Assembly: GCA_039105265.1 (NCBI GenBank) | Contig: JAPFFF010000209.1 | Span: forward strand, 1 to 31,214 | DNA: 31,214 bases | Source: Tritrichomonas musculus | Taxonomy: Eukaryota; Parabasalia; Tritrichomonadida; Tritrichomonadidae | Reading direction: 5' to 3' | Part shown: positions 22,786 to 31,073 of the stretch, piece by piece | How positions within the stretch are numbered: position 1 is the first letter of the stretch | Layout: each line of letters opens with the position of its first letter | Program-made: the position numbers and the translations under genes | The notes under the pieces: generated by a model | The model's input: only the letters and a program-made list of their open reading frames with translations | Database searches by the model: none | Told to the model about the DNA's origin: nothing

Positions 22786-23565
22786 TTATTCCTGAAATTC
22801 GTTGAAATATGTTTCAATCATTTCATGTAAATCATCAAGTATTTCACGATTAATTGTAATTGTATTTCCATTAATATTAGCTTCTGTTTCATCGAAGTTT
22901 TCACGAATAATGTTTTTAATATCCAAATTAATGGTCATTGAAATAGGAAGGTTCTCTCTAAAGAACCATCTTTCATTCAAATCATCATAATGTGAACGAA
23001 CTTTATAAAAATAATCCTTATGTCTTCGAACAAGATGAAGTTTCACATTTGCATTATCATCAGGAATTTGTTCAAGCCAAATAAGGTATTTATAATCATG
23101 TTCACGATTATTTGGAACGACACGAGGAGTTATATTGTTAATTTGATTTTGTTTTTCATTGAGTTGATTTTGTTTTTCGTTGAGTTGATTTTGTAATTGA
23201 ATTCGTTGTTGATTAAAGTATGAATCAAGAAGTTTCATAATTTGCCAAGAATATGCTGGGGAACACCAGATAGCAATATGATTAACAAGTAAACGGTGAA
23301 CATAATATCCTCTTAATTCATTTGAAAGATTTGGACGATTTTCATATAATTTTTCGCTTGCGGAAATTTCCGCACGCCCATATTTAAGTAATTCTTTAGT
23401 TGTTTTGTTATCAAGCCAGTCATTTACACGTTTATCAGAGTTGCATGAATCGATTATTGATTTGATTTGAAACATGTCATCATTAATTGAGTGAATGATT
23501 CTAAGTTGTTCATTGTATTGTAAATATTCGTATTCATCATTGATTGGTGTAACAATTGTGTTCAT
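22786..23565 (-). CDS. KilA-N domain protein
   Basis: The 259-aa protein carries a KilA-N DNA-binding domain: K-R-V-N-D-W-L-D-N-K-T-T-K-E-L-L (about residues 45-60) and G-Y-Y-V-H-R-L-L-V-N-H-I-A-I-W-C-S-P-A-Y-S (86-106). A coiled-coil segment with a directly repeated Q-N-Q-L-N-E-K unit lies at about 125-142. The C-terminal half, D-Y-K-Y-L-I-W-L-E-Q onward, resembles the domain paired with KilA-N in insect and large DNA viruses. KilA-N proteins bind DNA and often regulate or resolve viral genomes (known). Residues 62-72 are encoded across a 16-bp perfect palindrome (23359-23374). The array just downstream could be its target; that is a guess. Confidence 0.75.
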   Translation of the reverse strand: MNTIVTPINDEYEYLQYNEQLRIIHSINDDMFQIKSIIDSCNSDKRVNDWLDNKTTKELLKYGRAEISASEKLYENRPNLSNELRGYYVHRLLVNHIAIWCSPAYSWQIMKLLDSYFNQQRIQLQNQLNEKQNQLNEKQNQINNITPRVVPNNREHDYKYLIWLEQIPDDNANVKLHLVRRHKDYFYKVRSHYDDLNERWFFRENLPISMTINLDIKNIIRENFDETEANINGNTITINREILDDLHEMIETYFNEFQE

Positions 23566-23575
23566 TTTTGAAGAA

Positions 23576-23618
23576 GAAAAAAAATTAAAAAAAAATTAAA
23601 TTTGAAAAATAAATTTTA
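23576..23618 (-). promoter_or_regulatory. A/T-rich leader of the KilA-N gene
   Basis: Close copy of the leader at 22411-22451; see that entry for the shared pattern. It starts about ten bases before the ATG at 23565. Confidence 0.4.
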
Positions 23619-24275
23619 TTAATCCACTTTTTGAATGGTGTAATTATAAATAATGAGATTTTCAAAAACTCATATGTAGAATCATTTTGAGGAACTAGTT
23701 TTAAAAATATATGTTATTCTCGTAGTCCCCAATTTAATTTTGTGTTTTATTTGAAACTTGAAATTTCAAGATATTAGATGGGGATATCATCTGAAATCAA
23801 AAATCGAAAAAGTTGTATCATTGAATTCGGGGTCTTGTGCTGATTAATAATATATCAATATTTTTTTCTAAATACCGCTCTAAATGAAGAATCAAAAAAA
23901 TCGGAAAAATCTAATAAATTGAATGTTCATTCAATTTTAAAAATTTATAATCAAAATAACAAGATGCCATTTTAAATTTAATTCAATTTTTCAGATTCTG
24001 CAGAAATTCTTCACAATTGTCTCAGATTTATAAGAGGAATTTTAATTTGAATGGTCATTTAATTTTACAGATTTATAAGATGATTTTATTTTGAATAGTT
24101 ATTCAAAAATACAGATTTATAAGATGATTTAATTTGAATAGTTATTCAATTTTACAGAAAATCAGATTTATAAAATAAACTAAATAACGAATAAAAAAAA
24201 ATTTTTTTATAATTAATTTTGAAAACTTATTTTTATAAATAATTTTGAAGATGGGGTTTTTCTCCTACCTTCATT
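23619..24275. other. 657-bp non-coding region upstream of the KilA-N gene and downstream of polB
   Basis: No convincing gene; the longest frames are about 20 codons. It holds a 14-bp perfect palindrome CTTGAAATTTCAAG (23759-23772) and a set of AT-rich repeats with dyads at 23921-24180 (separate entry). It is the largest gene-free space inside the Maverick and a natural candidate for a control region. Confidence 0.6.
23921..24180. repeat. AT-rich tandem repeats with dyad-symmetric core
   Basis: CAGATTTATAA recurs at 24023, 24068, 24112 and 24163 (spacing 45, 44 and 51). Between copies lie dyads: GAATGTTCATTC (23921), GAATGGTCATTT (24049), GAATAGTTATTC (24093) and GAATAGTTATTC (24136). The arms change together between GAATG/CATTC and GAATA/TATTC, which keeps symmetry. 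This fits repeated binding sites for a dimeric protein or short hairpins. Confidence 0.7.
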
Positions 24276-27200
24276 TTATTCAATAATGTAATCGTTTGCT
24301 GTTAATCCATTAACGAAAGGAGCACAAGATTGATTTTCTAAAACAATCATTTTTGTATGTAAACCAGTTAACGCGTTCTTATTTATTGTGAGTTTTGACA
24401 TCTGATTTCCATTCATTTGTAAATTTATATTCTTCCCAATTTTGACAGATTGGTTTTCAATAATTGATTTATAATCAGATGATTTAATATCATTCTTTTT
24501 GAGTGAAACGCCTTTTAGTTTCATTGCCTTCACATTTTGATTTGAATTGAATATGGTATAGCATTTTGGACCTAATGCAATCATGTTTTCACCTGTTTTC
24601 TCAATAGCACAACCCAATATTTTTTTCTCATCCTCGATTGTTCCAATTGAAGGATTGGGCATAAATTCGTAAATATGTTTGTCATAGAATTCTTTGTTTT
24701 TGATAACATGATTGAATAATTGAGTTGGTGGTTCATTCGGGTCACCTGATACAGCAACATAAAGACTATCTGTGTCAGATTCAATATAATGAATTTTATT
24801 CATGTCCAAGCATTTATTCATGAAATCGTAATAGAATGTGAGATAATAAAATTTGGCATTATCAAGCGTCCAAAGAGATTCTTGGATGCAAGTTGTGCAA
24901 TGATATGATTTAGGAGAATGTTGTATCATAAATGTGTTATCATTTAATTGAGCACCACCCATATAAGTTTGTGAGATAATTGATTGGTAAGCCTTATTCG
25001 CATCACAAATTTTGATTTTAGAGAACTTCTCAGTATTCATTCCATCATATCCATAAGAACCGTTCATACTGATTTTATAGAACTTCTCGTTACCATGTTC
25101 CTTTCCAGAGATGATATCCTGACGTTTTTTCATAAATTCATTAACAAATTGGTTGAATCCAGTGTGACATTCATATTGTGAAACAGATTTGACATCATCG
25201 ATTACCAATCCATGGTCAAGAAGGAACCAAAGGTAATAATTTGAGAAAACCATGTATTCCCCATTTGTGTCAAGCAACATTGTTAATTTACGTTCTTCCT
25301 TATCGATTGAATTTAAATTGTTTGATTTCATGTAATTGTACATGTATGAACCAATTGTTTCTTCATTATTTGTGATATTAATGTTTCGAAATACTGGTGG
25401 AAAATTAATGAAATAATTGATTTTTGATTTAGGACATGATAGTTTCACAACAGCATAGAAAACATAATTTGGTTTATTTGAAAAACGTGATTTTGAAGTT
25501 ATGATTTTCATACAACGTTCTCGAGATTGTTTATCCTTTGCTTCAATCCTTCGAATGAAAGCACCTGGCATGAACATAATTCCTCCATGGTACTTAATAA
25601 ATGGATGTGGATTTGATGAAAATGATGAAGGATAAAGTGAATTGAAATCAATTCCAAGAATATGTGTTTGAACGTTATTTGTATCATACGAGATTACCTT
25701 GTTATTAATTCCGTCGTAACGGAATTTGTTGATATGAGTTTCACCTTTGATGTTAACACGATGCATTACATTTGATAATCCACCAGCAATTGCATTTCGA
25801 ATTGTATAATATTCATCTTCATTATTTATCAAAGTTGGAAGATGATGTAGTTTACAATATTTTTTTAATTGAATTCTTAATGCAGTTATTTTTGGGTCAT
25901 CTCGTTTTCGAAGTTTATTACATTCAGCGCAAGCCAACAAACAATTTGAAAATTCATGTCCAATATCATTGTTAATTCTATCAAGAGTTGGTTTGTTTTG
26001 ATATGTGAAATGCTCTTTACAAAGATGACATTTACCCTTAATTGAGTCATTGTAAAGTTTGAGAAATGCTTTGTAATCATTGGACGAAACACATTTTGAA
26101 AGGTCTCTTTTAACAGGATGTGAGAGATTGTATCGTTCATCTTGTTTGTAATAATTTTCACATTTGAATTGCCACCATTTAGGGTTTGGCATGAATTCGT
26201 TGTATTTATGTATAGGATTATAATTTTCATGAGGATTGAAATCCTTGTATGCTAGAGCATATTTTATACAAGATGCATTCTTAGATAATGAGAGATTGGA
26301 TATCAAATCAACTTTGTATTGAGCATTGAGTTGAATTAAATTGTCAATTGGTTTAATCATCATTTCAACATCATTGTCATTATAAGCAAGCAAGTAATCC
26401 CATCGTGTTTTATAGTTTTTAGCATCTTCGAGATATATTTGGTAATCAGATTTTGAGAGTGGATTTTTTTGGTTGAGATAGCTGTCAAAGTCGTTGTATG
26501 AAAATGGTTCGGATTTAGATAATACTTCATTATAGTTTGATGAATTGACAGCCTCATATGGGAAAACACCTTTCACAGAATTAGTTTCACCACCAAAATC
26601 AATACCGAATTGTTTTAATGTACCTCCAGCAACAAATGATTGAGCATCAATAAATCGTAATTTTGTGGGAAGATGGTCTGAAACGAGAATGAATTGTTTT
26701 AATGAAGATATTGTTCCAATTAATGAATTTGATTCAACATGCCAGCTCACTTCGTTCCCTACAACTTCGTTGAAATGTGAGTAATTAAGATATTTCTTGA
26801 ACAAATTAGAATCAAATCTTGAAGAGTTAAATCCAAAAACGGTTATGGTATAAATATTTGTATCAATATCATAAATTTTATCAGCAGGTAGAAACGATTT
26901 GTCATAAACGATTTTATCATTCAGTACTTCCATCGATTGTTCGAACAACCATGAAATCCATTCTGGAATAAACTCTTCAGACTCTCTTAATGAGAAATGT
27001 TTTGTAATTAATCCTGAAGATAATTTAACACATGAAGCAACAGAAAGAGGTATTAAACGTGAATTGATTACAGTTGAATCAGAAATCGATTTGTTAACTG
27101 ATTGTTCCATCGTTTCAAAATCGTATGTCATATAATAAATGTTAGGTTTCCATTCTAAATCGTATGCCAAACAATATTCATAAACTGGGTTATTTAAGAT

Positions 27201-29060
27201 ATGTGGACAGAATGGAAGTGGTTCCTTGTTTGGAATAAAGTTCTTCTTGAAGACACCATCACAATGTTTGACATGAGATTCAAATCTAAACATATTTTTA
27301 GGTCCACGATGAGTGTATGAATGACATTTTGGACAAATATGTATTTGAGTTAGTTTTTCAGCATCTTTAATATACATAATATGAATAATTTGGTCTTTCG
27401 AGAAAAGTAATGCAGAATGAGTTGGATAAGATTTATCGAAAAACCATTGTTCAGATAAGTCGTAATATGAAGAATTATCAGTTTTAGTGAACTCATAAAT
27501 ATTAATGTTGAGATGATATTTCTTAGACAATTCTTCCATTTGTTCCATTGTTACTCCTTTGAATTCTTTGAGAATCTTTAATCCTTGTTTTGGAATTTTG
27601 GTGTTATATTCAATGTTATGTTCTTTGAGAAGGATTTTTTTAGCAACCTTAGTTCTATCTTGTACTCGATATTTTTGAGTGTCTGCAAGTTTATGTATTT
27701 CAACATTATTTACAATTATGATATCACTCAAACAGATTGCAAGAAATCGATAGAAACATAATTTATCATCTTCATTGTCAGATATAATAAAATCATTTTT
27801 GATGAATTCTTCTGGTAAATCTTTGATATGTCCAGTCACCTTTCGCATTCGTGAGACAGTAAATGAAACTGAACCAACGATTGTTAATTTAGTTGATGAA
27901 GATGTTGTTTCATATGAATGGAGATTTGATTCAATATACATTTTAACATAATCAAGGTCCTGAATTGAATTTACAATAATTGGAATTGATTCTTTAAAGT
28001 TTCTCCATTTGATTTCACGAGCCTCATATTCATATTTATTTTCATCAGAATCTTCACCAAAATTAACTGTAGGAGATTCAAATACACCAGATAATTGGAA
28101 ATGAATTTTGAATGGTTTTAGTTCTCTATCAAATACTTGTTGCAATGATTCGAAGATTTGATTTAATGATGAGATTTGATTGAAATAATAAATAACAATT
28201 GGGGAGCCATTGTATTGTTTCTGAGCAATATTTGTTTCGGGATAGTTGTTATAATGTTTCCAAGCATTAACAGCCTTATCAAAATCTTGTGGTTTATTAA
28301 TCATAAGATAATCATTGTGTTTTGATTTAAATTTGTTATTGAATTTATCAAGATATTCATATAATTCTTCGTTTTCAGGAATGTAATATTCAAGTAAATG
28401 GGATTTATCGTGAATTTCTTTTTGTTCAATTTTCTTGAGATTCTCTTCTTTATTATATTGTTTAATTAATTGAATTGCATTGTCAACTGCTTCATTTGCA
28501 CGTTTAATTGCATCTTCGATTTCATAATGTCGTTTAATTTTATTTTGCTCTTGTTCAAAGTATTCAACATCAGATTCATTTGGTTGTTCATCTTCATAAA
28601 ATGATTCACGATTTGCAATATTATTGTTATAATTTTGTTCATTTCGTTGATTCTGATATTCTTGATTGATTTGAGATTGTTGTTCATTAAAATAGTGAAT
28701 ATCAGATTCATTTGGTTGTTCATCATCATAAAATGATTCACGTTTTGATATATTTTCATAATTTCGTTCATAAGATTCATTTAATAATTGTTTGTGACGT
28801 TCTTGTTCATGAATAATGAAGTTATCAAGACCTTCTTCAAATTCATTATCATCTTTAAAATCAGGATTAATTATTTCTTGAGCGTTATGTTGATTTAGAT
28901 ATGTATATAATGTTCTGATATTTCGTAATTTAGCACCTCCTCGATATCGACGAGTATCTGCAATTTCAAGATTTTCATTAAGTCCTTGATTAATATTATT
29001 AATAGATTCAACAATATCGTCATTAGTAAAATCAATAAATGAATTTTGGTTGAAAGCCAT
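24276..29060 (-). CDS. Protein-primed family B DNA polymerase
   Basis: The 1594-aa enzyme replicates the element from a protein primer. An N-terminal low-complexity region contains a duplicated R-E-S-F-Y-x-D-E-Q-P-N-E-S-D unit (about 107-128 and 148-169). A D-D-K-L-C-F-Y-R-F-L-A segment (Cys435) recalls OTU-type folds. A C-P-K-C...H-V-K-H-C zinc finger lies at 576-600. Exonuclease motifs are D-F-E (647), R-F-D-S-N (Asp750) and Y-N-D-N-D (895). An HNH-like zinc module with C-x-x-C pairs at 1011/1014 and 1044/1047 sits between exonuclease and palm. Polymerase motifs are D-F-N-S-L-Y-P-S (Asp1138), M-N-G-S-Y-G (Asn1333) and D-T-D-S (Asp1429/1431), then a G-P-K-C-Y block. The OTU-like call is weak; the polymerase call is firm. 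Confidence 0.95.
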   Translation of the reverse strand: MAFNQNSFIDFTNDDIVESINNINQGLNENLEIADTRRYRGGAKLRNIRTLYTYLNQHNAQEIINPDFKDDNEFEEGLDNFIIHEQERHKQLLNESYERNYENISKRESFYDDEQPNESDIHYFNEQQSQINQEYQNQRNEQNYNNNIANRESFYEDEQPNESDVEYFEQEQNKIKRHYEIEDAIKRANEAVDNAIQLIKQYNKEENLKKIEQKEIHDKSHLLEYYIPENEELYEYLDKFNNKFKSKHNDYLMINKPQDFDKAVNAWKHYNNYPETNIAQKQYNGSPIVIYYFNQISSLNQIFESLQQVFDRELKPFKIHFQLSGVFESPTVNFGEDSDENKYEYEAREIKWRNFKESIPIIVNSIQDLDYVKMYIESNLHSYETTSSSTKLTIVGSVSFTVSRMRKVTGHIKDLPEEFIKNDFIISDNEDDKLCFYRFLAICLSDIIIVNNVEIHKLADTQKYRVQDRTKVAKKILLKEHNIEYNTKIPKQGLKILKEFKGVTMEQMEELSKKYHLNINIYEFTKTDNSSYYDLSEQWFFDKSYPTHSALLFSKDQIIHIMYIKDAEKLTQIHICPKCHSYTHRGPKNMFRFESHVKHCDGVFKKNFIPNKEPLPFCPHILNNPVYEYCLAYDLEWKPNIYYMTYDFETMEQSVNKSISDSTVINSRLIPLSVASCVKLSSGLITKHFSLRESEEFIPEWISWLFEQSMEVLNDKIVYDKSFLPADKIYDIDTNIYTITVFGFNSSRFDSNLFKKYLNYSHFNEVVGNEVSWHVESNSLIGTISSLKQFILVSDHLPTKLRFIDAQSFVAGGTLKQFGIDFGGETNSVKGVFPYEAVNSSNYNEVLSKSEPFSYNDFDSYLNQKNPLSKSDYQIYLEDAKNYKTRWDYLLAYNDNDVEMMIKPIDNLIQLNAQYKVDLISNLSLSKNASCIKYALAYKDFNPHENYNPIHKYNEFMPNPKWWQFKCENYYKQDERYNLSHPVKRDLSKCVSSNDYKAFLKLYNDSIKGKCHLCKEHFTYQNKPTLDRINNDIGHEFSNCLLACAECNKLRKRDDPKITALRIQLKKYCKLHHLPTLINNEDEYYTIRNAIAGGLSNVMHRVNIKGETHINKFRYDGINNKVISYDTNNVQTHILGIDFNSLYPSSFSSNPHPFIKYHGGIMFMPGAFIRRIEAKDKQSRERCMKIITSKSRFSNKPNYVFYAVVKLSCPKSKINYFINFPPVFRNINITNNEETIGSYMYNYMKSNNLNSIDKEERKLTMLLDTNGEYMVFSNYYLWFLLDHGLVIDDVKSVSQYECHTGFNQFVNEFMKKRQDIISGKEHGNEKFYKISMNGSYGYDGMNTEKFSKIKICDANKAYQSIISQTYMGGAQLNDNTFMIQHSPKSYHCTTCIQESLWTLDNAKFYYLTFYYDFMNKCLDMNKIHYIESDTDSLYVAVSGDPNEPPTQLFNHVIKNKEFYDKHIYEFMPNPSIGTIEDEKKILGCAIEKTGENMIALGPKCYTIFNSNQNVKAMKLKGVSLKKNDIKSSDYKSIIENQSVKIGKNINLQMNGNQMSKLTINKNALTGLHTKMIVLENQSCAPFVNGLTANDYIIE

Positions 29061-29100
29061 TTATCAAAAATAAAAATGTGGAAAAAAATTAGTTTGAAAA

Positions 29101-29404
29101 ATTAAAATTTTATAACTTGTTCTCAGGTTCATCCTGGAGCCCTTATTTAAAATCAAGCTTCGCTTGACTGTGGCGTAAAGCGCCGAAATTAAATCCCGAA
29201 TTAACTTTGGAATTAATTTTAAAATGAGTGTTTAGCGCTTTATGACAGGCCTTGTTCTACAACAGATTATGGAGGCTAATTAAAATTTAAACCCTGTGGA
29301 TAAGTTTTTCGTTAATTTTCAAAATGAGGTTTTGAGCTTGGTTCCTGGTATTGGGAGACCTAGAAAAATTATTCGACCACCAATACGCACATACATATAC
29401 TACT
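29101..29404 (-). repeat. Right terminal inverted repeat of the Maverick
   Basis: Reverse complement of the left repeat, ending ...ACTACT at 29404. It has TTATCCACA on the minus strand at 29295-29303. It is longer than the left copy because of a 36-bp hairpin segment at 29154-29189. The last gene, polB, starts 40 bp inside it and reads away from this end. Confidence 0.9.
29154..29189. repeat. 36-bp double-hairpin segment in the right terminal repeat
   Basis: The segment holds TCAAGC-TTC-GCTTGA (29153-29167) and GGCG-TAAAG-CGCC (29172-29184). AAAT at 29150-29153 is repeated at 29186-29189. The left terminal repeat lacks the segment at the same place. The direct repeats on its flanks are what a small insertion with a 4-bp duplication would leave; loss from the left copy is the alternative. 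Confidence 0.7.
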
Positions 29405-29410
29405 TTTAAG
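29405..29410. repeat. Target site duplication, right copy
   Basis: TTTAAG follows the right terminus and is identical to 6418-6423. Confidence 0.9.
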
Positions 29411-29861
29411 AAATAATGAATATTAATGTCAATTTTTTCATGTGATAATAAAATTTTGACTATTTCAAGTTCTTCTTTTTCGATTGCCAAACAAAGTGCA
29501 GTTTTATCAAATCGTGATATAATTTTATTCCAAAATTGAATATCGAATGACATTGAAGAATTTGACTTTAAATTTCATTGAAGGATGTAATTATGAATTA
29601 AATTGAATAGTTTGTTTTGTAATTACGTTAAAAGTTTTGATGTTCTATTCTATATATAACATTTAATTAAAATATTATAAATATTAGGATCAATTTTATC
29701 ATTTGATATCAAGAGTTTGACTATTTCAATATTTCCTTTTTCAACCGCCAAATATAATGCGCTGATATAATTTTAAATAGGAACTTCATTAAAATACTTT
29801 TTTGAATTTTATCAAATCATTTATATTCGAACGCCTTCGAAAAGCTTGATTTGAAATATTA
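29411..29861 (-). pseudogene. Ankyrin-repeat region of the split host gene
   Basis: Two ankyrin repeats are readable on the minus strand. One spans about 29775-29680, with A-L-Y-L-A-V-E-K-G-N-I-E-I-V-K-L-L. The other spans about 29510-29411, with T-A-L-C-L-A-I-E-K-E-E-L-E-I-V-K-I-L-L, and runs right up to the Maverick's duplication. They are in different frames and separated by stops, so this part of the host gene is decayed. The sequence resumes at 6417, left of the Maverick, where another ankyrin end leads into the MULE protein. The frame from 29553 that continues into the terminal repeat is artificial beyond 29411. Confidence 0.75.
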
Positions 29862-31073
29862 TTAAAATATTTTTGTTTGTAATGACATTAATTTTTTGGG
29901 TAAAGAAATTGTACTCTTTATAAAATTGATCAAAATTATTTTATTTATGTCAATACTTTTGTTTTTTAAAAGAAATTCAACGAGATAATAGTAATCATAT
30001 TTACATAAAGTTAAAAAATTAGATTCATTAATGATATCTCTTTCAATAAAAGCAAAATTATAATATTTTAAAAGTTGCATGTGAATATTTTTTAAAACAT
30101 TATCTGTAAATATGTAATTGTTAGCAATGTAATGTGCCAATTCATTGTGATGACATTTAATGGATTCAATAAAACAAAATTTGTAATCTTTTCCTTTTGG
30201 TTCAATTTTGTTTTCTTCAAGATTTCGAACTATTTCATCATTTTGCCCATGAATTGCATAATCCCATATTGAAGAGTTCAATTCAGCTTCATCATTTTGC
30301 AAATATTCAAAAATTTTTATTGATCCAAAAAATGCTGCATAGTTTATTAATGAAATACCAGAACTAATACCATTTGAATTAATTTTTTTTTGTATCAAAA
30401 AAGAATTTGTTTCATAAATCGATGGTTCTATTATTGAATTCACCGAGATTCTATTCTGCATAATGTACTCTATAAATTCATTAACTAAATCATCTCTAAT
30501 AAGTTTGCAAACTAAAGCATCATTTTCACCAATTATTCGATTCTCGTAAAAATTTTCTGGCAATTCATTTTTCAATTCTTGAATCCATTTACTTCCTATA
30601 AATCTGGAAGGCGATTTTTCATTGATGAAATCTCGAATTTCTGGTAAGAAATATTGCAAATAATCAGCTTTTATATATTTATTTGAATCAAATTCTTTTG
30701 TGATTGTGTGAATTATATTTTCATCAATCGTCATTATTTTTTCTTCGATTAGAAATAAGACAATCCTTTTATTGCTTTTAAAAATATTGAAAATTTCATA
30801 ATTTGAAAAATTTTTTATTAAATCATTTTTAAAAAGTAGTAAAATTTGTTCAATTTTGTAGTAAAAATTGCGTAAATGTGAATGATTATTTGCTATTTTA
30901 ATTATTAAGCGCATAAATAACTTCAATTTTTGATAATCTTCATGAATATTTTGATTATCACAAAAATCAATAATATTTTGGAGTTTTTCTTCTATTTCAA
31001 TTTCCTCTTCTAAAAATGATAAAATATTGTTTTGATTTGTTTTCATTTTGTCCAAATAATCTTTAATACTCAT
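29862..31073 (-). CDS. Ankyrin protein, N-terminal part (trichomonad family)
   Basis: I start this at the ATG at 31071-31073 (M-S-I-K-D-Y-L-D-K-M-K), the usual opening of the large trichomonad ankyrin family; the frame reaches a TTG at 31103. The 404-aa stretch has the family's helical N-terminal region with the F-S-N-Y-E-I-F-N-I-F-K-S-N-K-R-I-V-L-F-L-I-E-E block near residues 85-110. Degenerate ankyrin-like repeats follow (for example I-N-Y-A-A-F-F-G-S-I-K-I-F-E-Y-L). It ends at a stop at 29862, while ankyrin repeats continue downstream in other frames, so the product is truncated compared with family members. Ankyrin proteins mediate protein contacts; no specific partner is evident. Confidence 0.75.
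   Translation of the reverse strand: MSIKDYLDKMKTNQNNILSFLEEEIEIEEKLQNIIDFCDNQNIHEDYQKLKLFMRLIIKIANNHSHLRNFYYKIEQILLLFKNDLIKNFSNYEIFNIFKSNKRIVLFLIEEKIMTIDENIIHTITKEFDSNKYIKADYLQYFLPEIRDFINEKSPSRFIGSKWIQELKNELPENFYENRIIGENDALVCKLIRDDLVNEFIEYIMQNRISVNSIIEPSIYETNSFLIQKKINSNGISSGISLINYAAFFGSIKIFEYLQNDEAELNSSIWDYAIHGQNDEIVRNLEENKIEPKGKDYKFCFIESIKCHHNELAHYIANNYIFTDNVLKNIHMQLLKYYNFAFIERDIINESNFLTLCKYDYYYLVEFLLKNKSIDINKIILINFIKSTISLPKKLMSLQTKIF

Larger units (their letters stand above)
6424..29404. mobile_element. Maverick/Polinton element, complete-looking
   Basis: The element is about 23.0 kb, flanked by the exact duplication TTTAAG and ended by terminal inverted repeats starting with AG, as known for Polintons. 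It carries the defining gene set: protein-primed family B polymerase, retroviral-type integrase, packaging ATPase and a double jelly-roll-type capsid protein, with a tail-like protein and accessory genes. It looks whole: I noticed no obvious break in the core genes. The outermost 85 or so bases of the two ends are identical while the inner parts have drifted modestly, so it is fairly recent but not brand new. It sits in an ankyrin-repeat gene, which it splits. Confidence 0.92.

Noticed and set aside
28466-28780. Met/Asn-rich minus-strand frame
   Set aside because: It is an out-of-frame reading of the duplicated N-terminal region of the polymerase gene.
29287-29410. Extension of the ankyrin frame into the Maverick terminus
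   Set aside because: The bases belong to the terminal inverted repeat and duplication, so the reading there is accidental.
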